The notes under the pieces were generated by a model. It saw only the letters and a list, made by a program, of their open reading frames with translations, made no database searches and was not told where the DNA came from. Shown here piece after piece: positions 35,998-43,039 of a stretch of DNA of 64,000 nt. The stretch comes from Duodenibacillus sp963647785 (GTDB lineage Bacteria > Pseudomonadota > Gammaproteobacteria > Burkholderiales > Burkholderiaceae_F). Where the stretch lies: assembly GCA_963647785.1 (NCBI GenBank), contig CAVJBF010000001.1, positions 1 to 64,000 of the forward strand, in the 5' to 3' direction. Both the position numbers and the translations under genes were made by a program. Positions within the stretch are counted from its first letter, which is position 1. Each line of letters opens with the position of its first letter.

Positions 35998-38133
35998 ATG
36001 ACCGACACGAAGATTGAACAAGAGACTCCGGCCGTTCAAGGAGCGGCCGACTGGCGTCTGGCCCGCCGTCTGGTGGAGCCGCTTTATCAGAATCAGAAGC
36101 TTTTCACTGGGGAGGACCGCCTCGCGCATGCCGACGGCATGGCGGAGATTCTGAGAAGCGTCCGTGAAGATGAGGAGCTCATCTGCGCGGCCTATCTTTT
36201 CAGCGTGGCGGACTGCGTGCATGATCCGGAGGACTGGATCGAGAAGACGTTCGGCAAGGTGGTGCTGCAGCTGGTGACGGACTTGCAGCGGCTTTCCGCT
36301 CTGAGCAAGCGCGCCCGCGGCGGCACGAAGGAGGCGGACGCCGCCTATCAGCCCGAGGCGCTGCGGCGCATGCTGCTCGCGATGTGTCACGACCTGCGCG
36401 TTGTGGTGCTGCGGCTCGCAAGCCGCCTGCAGACGCTGCGGTGGTTCGCGGCGTCCGGGGCGCCGGGGGCGTCGGACTATGGCCGTGAGACGCTCGCGCT
36501 TTATTCGCCCTTGGCGAACCGCTTGGGCATTTGGCAGATGAAGTGGGAGCTCGAGGATCTGTCGCTTCGCTTCACCGAGCCAAAGATCTACGGCGAAATT
36601 GCGCACGAGCTCGACGAATCCCGCGAGGAGCGGCTCAAGTTCATGCAGGACTGCGTGGACCGCATCAAGCTCCTTTTGCGCGAAGAGAACATTCAGGCCG
36701 AGGTGAGCGGGCGCCCGAAGCACATCTACTCCATCTACAAGAAGATGGTGAGAAAGCACCTGCGGTTTGACCAGCTCTTTGACATCCGCGCCATGCGCAT
36801 CATCGTGGACACGGTGGAGCACTGCTACGAAGTGCTCTCCATCGTGCAGAAGCACTTCACGGTGTTGAGCAAGGAGTACGACGACTACATTGCCCACCCG
36901 AAGCCCAATGGCTACCAGTCGCTGCACACGGTGGTGACGGATCCTTCTGGCAAGCCCGTGGAGATTCAGATCCGCACTCGCGCCATGCACGAATTCGCCG
37001 AGCTCGGCGTAGCGGCGCACTGGCGCTACAAGGAGACCGGAAACTCCAACAAGGACAAGGGCGCCGAAGCCGAAGAGCAGCGCGTTGCGTGGCTGCGTCA
37101 GATTCTTGCTTGGCACAGCGACGTGGAACCCCCGAAAAAGCCGGGGCTCGAAGATGATCATGTCTATGCGCTGACGCCGCAGGGGCGCGTGGTGGAATTG
37201 CCGGGCGGCGCCACGCCCATTGACTTTGCGTACCAGGTGCACACCGAGCTCGGCCACCGTTGCCGCGGGGCTCGCGTGAACGGCGCCATGGTGCCTTTGA
37301 ACACCAAGCTCAAGACGGGCGAAACGGTGGAGATCGTCACCGCAAAGACGGGCGGGCCGTCACGCGACTGGCTGAATCCTGAACTCGGTTTTGCCGTGAG
37401 TCCGCGCACCCGCACCAAGGTGCGCCAGTGGTTCAATGCGCAGACGCTTGCGGAAATGCTCACAAGCGGTCGCGAGAAATTGGACAAGGAGCTCGCGCGC
37501 CTCGGAAAGACCGCGGTGAAGCTCGAGGATCTCGCAAAGCGTCTGGGCTACGATGACGTGGACTCGCTCTGCATTGCGTTTTCCAAGGAGGAGCTGAGCG
37601 GCCGCTCCATCGAGCAGGCCCTGCAGCCGCAGCAGGCGGAGCCGCAGCCCGAGCCTGAAATGGTTGTCCGGTCGTCGCAGAAATCGGGCGGCAAGGACGG
37701 CGTGCTCGTCGTGGGCATGGGGTCGCTTCTGACGCAGCTCGCGCGCTGCTGTCATCCGACGCCTCCGGATGAAATCGTGGGGTTTGTGACCCGCGGCCGC
37801 GGCGTGACGATTCATCGCATCGACTGCCCCAACGCGAAGAACCTTGCTGCGAACATTCAGGAGCGCATGATCGAGGTGAGCTGGGGCAACACCGAGGACG
37901 CCGTCTATCAGATTGACATCCTCATCGTCGCCCGCGACCGCCTGGGGCTCATCAAGGACATCTCCGAAATCTTCATGCGTGAAAAGCAGAATATCGTGGG
38001 CATCAACACGATGAACGTGAAGGGGGACGCGCACATGCGCTTCTCGGTGGAGGTGCGCAGCTCGGCGGACATCAACCGGACGCTTGCGGCGCTTCGGGAG
38101 TTGAATGGGGTGATGAGCGCGCGTCGCGCTTGA
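35998..38133 (+). CDS. relA: RelA-type (p)ppGpp synthetase
   Basis: Long RSH protein (711 residues). The synthetase domain contains RPKHIYSIYKKM, then DIRAMRIIV and KPNGYQSLHTVV, ending in EIQIRTRAMHEFAELGVAAHW. A TGS domain (HVYALTPQGRVVELPGGATPIDFAYQVHTELGHRCRGA), a zinc/CC region (RCCHPTPPDEI) and a C-terminal ACT domain (IDILIVARDRLGLIKDISEIF) follow. The N-terminal hydrolase-like region reads AAYLFSVADCV where hydrolases have LLHDxxED, so the HD pair is lost, as in monofunctional RelA. It makes ppGpp at stalled ribosomes. ATG 35998 (MTDTKIEQET) is chosen over longer frames that run into the autotransporter. Confidence 0.95.
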   Translation: MTDTKIEQETPAVQGAADWRLARRLVEPLYQNQKLFTGEDRLAHADGMAEILRSVREDEELICAAYLFSVADCVHDPEDWIEKTFGKVVLQLVTDLQRLSALSKRARGGTKEADAAYQPEALRRMLLAMCHDLRVVVLRLASRLQTLRWFAASGAPGASDYGRETLALYSPLANRLGIWQMKWELEDLSLRFTEPKIYGEIAHELDESREERLKFMQDCVDRIKLLLREENIQAEVSGRPKHIYSIYKKMVRKHLRFDQLFDIRAMRIIVDTVEHCYEVLSIVQKHFTVLSKEYDDYIAHPKPNGYQSLHTVVTDPSGKPVEIQIRTRAMHEFAELGVAAHWRYKETGNSNKDKGAEAEEQRVAWLRQILAWHSDVEPPKKPGLEDDHVYALTPQGRVVELPGGATPIDFAYQVHTELGHRCRGARVNGAMVPLNTKLKTGETVEIVTAKTGGPSRDWLNPELGFAVSPRTRTKVRQWFNAQTLAEMLTSGREKLDKELARLGKTAVKLEDLAKRLGYDDVDSLCIAFSKEELSGRSIEQALQPQQAEPQPEPEMVVRSSQKSGGKDGVLVVGMGSLLTQLARCCHPTPPDEIVGFVTRGRGVTIHRIDCPNAKNLAANIQERMIEVSWGNTEDAVYQIDILIVARDRLGLIKDISEIFMREKQNIVGINTMNVKGDAHMRFSVEVRSSADINRTLAALRELNGVMSARRA

Positions 38134-38200
38134 CGCACAAAAAAGATCTACATAAAATCAATTGTTTCTTGCTCAGCAAGAAAAAAGATGGTCCAGGAAT

Positions 38201-38229
38201 TTGCAAAAGGAAAAAAGCCTCTGTATAGT
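38201..38229 (+). promoter_or_regulatory. Promoter of tRNA-Val
   Basis: TTGCAA (38201-38206), 17 bases, TATAGT (38224-38229), placing the start about 8 bases upstream of the mature tRNA. Confidence 0.7.
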
Positions 38230-38242
38230 TCCACACATCTCA

Positions 38243-38319
38243 GGCACGTAGCTCAGTTGGTTAGAGCATCACCTTGACATGGTGGGGGTCGTTGGTTCGA
38301 GTCCAATCGTGCCTACCAG
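38243..38319 (+). tRNA. tRNA-Val (anticodon GAC)
   Basis: A 77-nt cloverleaf: acceptor AGGCACG / CGTGCCT, D arm GCTC..GAGC, anticodon stem TCACC / GGTGG with loop TTGACAT (anticodon GAC), and T arm GTTGG-TTCGAGT-CCAAT. The CCA end is encoded. The sequence closely follows E. coli tRNA-Val(GAC). Confidence 0.97.
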
Positions 38320-38423
38320 GATTTTTTGGGAACGCTGGTATGTGCAATCGTTTGTTCGCTTCTGAGACGACAAACACCCCAAGCGAATAGGCTTGCGGGC
38401 GGCGCAGAAAACGTTCTCTGCAG

Positions 38424-38455
38424 AAAGTGCGACCCACGGGCCGCACTTTTTTTTT
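38424..38455 (+). terminator. Terminator downstream of tRNA-Val, before thrS
   Basis: AAAGTGCG pairs with CGCACTTT and continues into a T run of about nine. It ends the tRNA transcript, or acts as a leader terminator for thrS 70 bases further on. Confidence 0.8.
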
Positions 38456-38524
38456 AGGTTTTTCTTTGTCAACGGTTTCGCCTCTGTTCCTTCGTGCGGA
38501 AGGGGGCGACGAAAGGAGATCGTG

Positions 38525-40444
38525 ATGATCACGGTAACGCTGCCCGACGGATCCCGCCGGGAGTATGAGTCGGGTGTAACGGTTGCGGATGTAGCGCAGT
38601 CGATTGGGGCGGGGCTTGCGAAGGCGGCGCTCGCCGGCAAGGTGGACGGCAAGCTCGTAGACCTCTCGACGAAGCTTGAAAAGGACGCTGCGCTTGCGGT
38701 GATCACGGCGAAGGACGCCGAGGGGCTCGAAATCATTCGTCATTCGACTTCGCACCTCATGGCGCAGGCAGTGAAGGAGCTCTTCCCGACGGCGCAGGTG
38801 ACGATCGGACCGGCGATCGAAAACGGCTTCTACTATGACTTCAAGTTCGAGCGTCCCTTTACGCCCGAGGATCTCACTGCGATTGAAGCTCGCATGCATG
38901 AGCTCGTGAAGAAGGACATTCCGATCGTGCGCAGCGAAATGGATCGCGACGCCGCTGTGGCGTTCTTCAAGGCGAAGGGAGAGCACTACAAGGCGGAGAT
39001 CATCGAGTCGATTCCCGCGGGCGAGACGCTGTCCCTGTATCAGCAGGGCGACTTCATCGATCTCTGCCGCGGCCCTCACGTGCCTTCCACAGGAAAGCTC
39101 AAGGTCTTCAAGCTTATGAAGGTGGCGGGCGCCTACTGGCGCGGCGACAGCAAGAATGAAATGCTGCAGCGTGTCTATGGCACGGCCTGGGCTGCGCAGA
39201 AGGATCAGGACGCCTACCTGGAGATGCTCGCCGAAGCTGAAAAGCGCGACCATCGGCGTCTTGGGAAGGAATTGGATCTCTTCCACTTGCAGGACGAAGC
39301 CCCGGGCATGATCTTCTGGCACGCGAAGGGCTGGGCCATCTGGCAGGTCGTCGAGCAGCTGATGCGCCGCGTCTATCAGGACAATGGCTATCAGGAAGTG
39401 CGCACGCCGCAGGTGATCGACCGCTCCTTGTGGGAGCGCTCCGGCCACTGGGCGAAGTACCGCTCCAACATGTTCACGACGGAGTCGGAGAGTCGCTACT
39501 ACGCTTTGAAGCCCATGAACTGCCCGGGCCACATCCAGCTCTTTAATTCGGGGCTCAGAAGCTACCGCGACCTGCCGCTTCGCATCGGCGAATTCGGCCT
39601 CTGCCACCGCAACGAGCCTTCCGGCTCCCTGCACGGCATGATGCGCGTTCGCGGCTTCACGCAGGACGACGGCCACATCTTCTGCACGGAAGACCAGATT
39701 TTGGACGAATGCGTCGCGTACACGAAGCTCGTTCGCGAGGTTTATCACACCTTCGGCTTTGACGACATCGCCTTCAAGGTGGCGACGCGCCCCGAGATGC
39801 GCATCGGCGAAGACGCTGTGTGGGACAAGGCCGAGGAGGCCCTCTTTGAGAGCCTGCGCCGCAGCGGCGTCGAGTACGAAGTGCTCCCGGGCGAGGGCGC
39901 CTTCTACGGCCCCAAGATCGAATACCATTTGAAGGACTGCCTGGGTCGCGCCTGGCAGTGCGGCACGATTCAGGTGGACTTCCAGATGCCGGGCCGCCTC
40001 GGCGCGGAATACGTCGCCGAAGACAACACTCGCAAGGTGCCGGTGATGCTGCACCGCGCGATTCTCGGCTCGCTCGAGCGCTGGATCGGCATGCTGATCG
40101 AACACTATGCAGGCGCCATGCCCGTGTGGCTCTCGCCTTGGCAGGTGGCGGTCGCCTCCATTACGGACTCGCAGACGGACTATGCCAAGGAAGTCGCCTC
40201 GCAGTTGAAGGCCGCCGGCGTGCGTGTCGTCACTGATTTGCGCGGTGAAAAAATCAACTATAAAATCCGCGAACTTGCCTTGCAGAAGCTTCCCTACATC
40301 GCCGTTGTCGGCGACAAGGAGAAGGCGGACGGCACCGTGAGCATCCGTGCCCGCGGCGGCCGCAACCTCGGCGTCATGCCGCTCAAGGATTTCATCGCCC
40401 GCGTGGTCGATGAGGACAAGCGCCGCGTCAACAAAGACGAATAA
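38525..40444 (+). CDS. thrS: Threonyl-tRNA synthetase
   Basis: Class II synthetase (639 residues). It has an N-terminal TGS domain (MITVTLPDGSRREYESGVT) and an editing domain with HSTSHLMAQAVKELF (HxxxH) near residue 73. The catalytic core includes the motif 2 region CHRNEPSGSLHGMMRVRGFTQDDGHIF and motif 3 HRAILGSLERWIGMLIEH. The C-terminal anticodon-binding domain follows. ATG 38525 is preceded by AAAGGAG. A strong terminator-like hairpin lies about 75 bases upstream. It heads the classical thrS-infC-rpmI-rplT-pheST cluster. Confidence 0.97.
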   Translation: MITVTLPDGSRREYESGVTVADVAQSIGAGLAKAALAGKVDGKLVDLSTKLEKDAALAVITAKDAEGLEIIRHSTSHLMAQAVKELFPTAQVTIGPAIENGFYYDFKFERPFTPEDLTAIEARMHELVKKDIPIVRSEMDRDAAVAFFKAKGEHYKAEIIESIPAGETLSLYQQGDFIDLCRGPHVPSTGKLKVFKLMKVAGAYWRGDSKNEMLQRVYGTAWAAQKDQDAYLEMLAEAEKRDHRRLGKELDLFHLQDEAPGMIFWHAKGWAIWQVVEQLMRRVYQDNGYQEVRTPQVIDRSLWERSGHWAKYRSNMFTTESESRYYALKPMNCPGHIQLFNSGLRSYRDLPLRIGEFGLCHRNEPSGSLHGMMRVRGFTQDDGHIFCTEDQILDECVAYTKLVREVYHTFGFDDIAFKVATRPEMRIGEDAVWDKAEEALFESLRRSGVEYEVLPGEGAFYGPKIEYHLKDCLGRAWQCGTIQVDFQMPGRLGAEYVAEDNTRKVPVMLHRAILGSLERWIGMLIEHYAGAMPVWLSPWQVAVASITDSQTDYAKEVASQLKAAGVRVVTDLRGEKINYKIRELALQKLPYIAVVGDKEKADGTVSIRARGGRNLGVMPLKDFIARVVDEDKRRVNKDE

Positions 40445-40520
40445 AGCGGCCGCTTAAGTTTCAGTGCACAGGTCGTGCTGACAGCCGCGGCCTGTGCCCA
40501 ACATTTTTGGGAGTACTGTC

Positions 40521-41042
40521 ATAGCTCAAGATCGCAATCACCGGATCAACAATGAGATCCGGGTTCCCGAGGTTCGACTGACCGGCGTCGATGGCGCCCA
40601 GATCGGCATCGTCCGCACGTCCGAAGCGCTCCGCATGGCTGAAGAAGCCGACGTGGACCTCGTCGAAATCGCGCCCAATGCGCAGCCCCCTGTCTGCCGC
40701 CTGATGGACTACGGCAAGTTCCGCTATCAGGAGCAGAAGAAGGCGCAGGAAATCAAGGCGCGCCAGAAGGTCATTCAGGTGAAGGAAGTGAAGTTCCGTC
40801 CCGCTACCGATGAAAATGACTACCAGACGAAGTTGCGCGCGCTTCGCCGCTTCCTTGCCGACGGCGACAAGGCGAAGGTGACCCTGCGCTACCGCGGCCG
40901 TGAAATGGCGCACCAGCAGCTGGGGGCGCAGATCATGGATCGCATTCGCGCTGACCTCGCGGAGGAGGCTCAGATCGAGCAGAATCCGAAGATGGAAGGC
41001 CGTCAGATGATCATGGTTCTGGCGCCGAAGAAAAAGAAGTAA
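40521..41042 (+). CDS. infC: Translation initiation factor IF-3 with AUA start
   Basis: Binds the 30S subunit, prevents 50S joining and proofreads the initiator tRNA. The 173-residue protein matches IF-3 throughout: NHRINNEIRVPEVRLTGVDGAQIGIV, VDLVEIAPNAQPPVCRLMDYGKFRYQE, KVTLRYRGREMAHQQLG and RQMIMVLAPKKKK. The start is set at ATA (40521), because GGGAG sits 7 bases upstream and it gives the standard N-terminus. A GTG at 40494 lies within a stem and has no ribosome binding site. A non-AUG start (AUU in E. coli) lets IF-3 repress its own synthesis; the same logic is inferred here. Confidence 0.93.
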   Translation: MAQDRNHRINNEIRVPEVRLTGVDGAQIGIVRTSEALRMAEEADVDLVEIAPNAQPPVCRLMDYGKFRYQEQKKAQEIKARQKVIQVKEVKFRPATDENDYQTKLRALRRFLADGDKAKVTLRYRGREMAHQQLGAQIMDRIRADLAEEAQIEQNPKMEGRQMIMVLAPKKKK

Positions 41043-41069
41043 GTTTCGTGTATAATCACGAGCTTTCGT

Positions 41070-41099
41070 AAAGCGGTCTGATCGATTCGGACCGCTTTT
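41070..41099 (+). terminator. Hairpin in the infC-rpmI spacer
   Basis: AAGCGGTC pairs with GACCGCTT followed by TTA, between infC and rpmI. A TATAAT at 41051-41056 lies just upstream. In E. coli this spacer region is the L20 autoregulatory site; here it could be a partial terminator or leader structure. Confidence 0.5.
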
Positions 41100-41180
41100 A
41101 AAAAGTCGGGGCGGGCTCAAGCGAAGCGTTCCACTCTAGGAGCCGCCTGATGTTCCGACAAATCAGAAGGAAAACGGCAA

Positions 41181-41378
41181 ATGCCGAAGATGAAAACTAA
41201 GAAGGCTGCGAGCAAGCGCTTCAAGGTCCGCGCTGGCGGTTCCATCAAGCGTGCTCACGCCACGAAGCGTCACATTCTCACCCATCGTACGACGAAGAAC
41301 AAGCGTCACCTCCGTGGCATGGTCACCATCCACGAGTCTGACAGCAAGTCCATCCATCGTATGCTGCCCTACGCGTAA
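41181..41378 (+). CDS. rpmI: 50S ribosomal protein bL35
   Basis: A 65-residue, very basic ribosomal protein with the standard sequence MPKMKTKKAASKRFKVRAGG and the RAHATKRHILTHRTTKNKRHLRG core. It has an AGAAGGAAAA ribosome binding region and is followed after 18 bases by rplT. Synthesis is expected to be coordinated with L20 through the leader upstream. Confidence 0.98.
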   Translation: MPKMKTKKAASKRFKVRAGGSIKRAHATKRHILTHRTTKNKRHLRGMVTIHESDSKSIHRMLPYA

Positions 41379-41396
41379 TAAGGGAGGAGATAAAGA

Positions 41397-41753
41397 ATGC
41401 CTCGCGTGAAACGTGGTGTGACGGCTCGTGCCCGTCATAAGAAGATTCTCGCCCTTGCCAAGGGTTTCCGTCTGCGCCGCAACAACGTCTTCCGTGTTGC
41501 CAAGCAGGCTGTCATGCGCGCCGGCCAGTACGCCTACCGCGACCGCCGCGACAAGAAGCACGTCTTCCGTCGCCTCTGGATCGCTCGTATCAATGCGGCG
41601 ACCCGTGCCAACGGCATGACCTACAGCCGTTTCATGAACGGTCTGAAGAAGGCGGAAATTGCGCTCGACCGCAAGGTGCTCGCCGACATGGCGGTGTTTG
41701 ACAAGGCCGGCTTCGCCGCGCTCGTCGAACAGGCCAAGGCTGCTCTGGCTTAA
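41397..41753 (+). CDS. rplT: 50S ribosomal protein bL20
   Basis: A 118-residue basic ribosomal protein and early 50S assembly factor. MPRVKRGVTARARHKKILALAKGFRLRRNNVFRVAKQAVMRAGQYAYRDRR and the RIKINAA-like RINAATRANGMTYSRFMNGLKKA block are standard. GGAGG lies just before the start. Two hairpins follow in the spacer to pheS. Confidence 0.98.
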   Translation: MPRVKRGVTARARHKKILALAKGFRLRRNNVFRVAKQAVMRAGQYAYRDRRDKKHVFRRLWIARINAATRANGMTYSRFMNGLKKAEIALDRKVLADMAVFDKAGFAALVEQAKAALA

Positions 41754-41770
41754 TTCAAGCCGGAAAGCGT

Positions 41771-41793
41771 GACGGCCTTTTAATGGAGGCCGT
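41771..41793 (+). terminator. First hairpin after rplT
   Basis: GACGGCCT pairs perfectly with AGGCCGTC, eight base pairs with a seven-base loop, about 20 bases past the rplT stop. There is no T-run. Confidence 0.5.
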
Positions 41794-41803
41794 CCGCCTT
41801 GAG

Positions 41804-41855
41804 AAGGGTTCAGCTGAGTGCTTATCACGTAAGCACGGGTTGAGCCCTTTTTTCT
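41804..41855 (+). terminator. Second hairpin after rplT, with T-tail
   Basis: AAGGGTTCAGC pairs with GTTGAGCCCTT (G-U pairs allowed) around an inner TGCTTA/TAAGCA stem, then TTTT. It is probably the terminator of the infC-rpmI-rplT transcript; I see no phenylalanine-rich leader peptide before it. Confidence 0.65.
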
Positions 41856-41884
41856 TGCCTTCAAAAAACAGTTGAAAGAACTTT

Positions 41885-41912
41885 TTGATTTTTCAGCGTT
41901 TTTTTCTATAAT
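41885..41912 (+). promoter_or_regulatory. Promoter of pheST
   Basis: TTGATT (41885-41890), 16 bases, TATAAT (41907-41912); a one-base shift gives TTTGAT with 17 bases. It lies about 90 bases upstream of pheS, directly after the terminator. Confidence 0.7.
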
Positions 41913-41997
41913 CAGCGATCCTTTACCCGAGTAGGCGAATTTCGACGCCGACGGCCGGCAGTTTCGGCCGGTCGGATTTCGTCATGTAGAAGTCAAG

Positions 41998-43014
41998 ATG
42001 GACGAATTAGAACAATTGATTGCATCGGCCAAGGCCGATTTCGCGGCCGCTGAGCAGCCGGCCGCGCTCGAGGACGCCAAGGCGAAGTACCTCGGCAAGA
42101 CGGGCGCCGTGACCCTCATGATGAAGGAGCTGGGCAAGCTTGCTCCCGAGGAGCGCAAGGAGCGCGGCAAGGCGATCAACGCCGTGAAGCAGGCGATTGA
42201 CGCGGCGCTCAATGAGCGTCGTGAAGCGCTGGCTTCCGCCAAGCTCAAGGCCAGGCTCGCCGCCGAGTCAATCGACGTGACGCTGCCTGGACGCCGCATT
42301 CCGGCGGGGGGGCTCCATCCTGTGATGCGCACCTGGATTCGCATCGAGGAAATTTTCCGCTCCATCGGATTTGACGTGGCCGACGGCCCCGAGATCGAAA
42401 GCGACTGGTTCAGCTTCACCGCGCTCAATAATCCGCCCAACCATCCGGCGCGCTCCATGCAGGACACGTTCTACGTGGACCGCAAGGACGGCACGGGGCT
42501 GCAGCTGCCGCTGCGCCCGCACACCTCGCCCATGCAGGTGCGCTATGCGCGCACGCACCAGCCGCCCATCAAGGTGATCGCCCCGGGACGCACCTACCGC
42601 GTGGACAGCGACGCCACCCATTCGCCCATGTTCCATCAAGTTGAAGGCCTCTGGATCGGCGAGGACATTTCGTTTACGGACTTGAAGGGCGTGTACGCGA
42701 GCTTCCTGCGCCGCTTCTTTGAAACGGAAGACCTCATCGTTCGCTTCCGTCCGAGCTACTTCCCCTTCACAGAGCCCTCCGTTGAAGTGGACATGGCCTT
42801 TACGACGGGGCCCAAGAAGGGCCGCTGGCTCGAAATCTCCGGCGCAGGCGAAGTGCATCCCAACGTGGTTCGAAATTATGGGCTTGACCCCGAGAAGTAT
42901 GTGGGCTTTGCGTTTGGTTCGGGCTTGGAGCGCCTTACGATGCTGCGCTATGGCGTGGACGACCTTCGCCTCTTCTTTGAGGGTGACCTGCGCTTCCTGC
43001 GCCAGTTCAACTGA
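41998..43014 (+). CDS. pheS: Phenylalanyl-tRNA synthetase alpha subunit
   Basis: The catalytic alpha chain of the alpha2beta2 enzyme (338 residues). An N-terminal coiled-coil tRNA-binding region (about 1-85) is followed by the class II core: motif 1 region PVMRTWIRIEEIFRSIGFDVADGPEIE, motif 2 VIAPGRTYRVDSDATHSPMFHQVEGLWIG, and motif 3 FGSGLERLTMLRYGVDDLRLFFEGDLRFL. The start codon at 41998 gives MDELEQLIASAKADF. pheT follows after 25 bases. Confidence 0.97.
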   Translation: MDELEQLIASAKADFAAAEQPAALEDAKAKYLGKTGAVTLMMKELGKLAPEERKERGKAINAVKQAIDAALNERREALASAKLKARLAAESIDVTLPGRRIPAGGLHPVMRTWIRIEEIFRSIGFDVADGPEIESDWFSFTALNNPPNHPARSMQDTFYVDRKDGTGLQLPLRPHTSPMQVRYARTHQPPIKVIAPGRTYRVDSDATHSPMFHQVEGLWIGEDISFTDLKGVYASFLRRFFETEDLIVRFRPSYFPFTEPSVEVDMAFTTGPKKGRWLEISGAGEVHPNVVRNYGLDPEKYVGFAFGSGLERLTMLRYGVDDLRLFFEGDLRFLRQFN

Positions 43015-43039
43015 GCTCAACCGGACGGAGTAAATCAAG

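Noticed and set aside
38320..38524. T-box or threonine-specific leader before thrS
   Set aside because: No T-box sequence or specifier loop is visible, and T-boxes are not expected in Betaproteobacteria; the hairpin is better explained as the tRNA-Val terminator.
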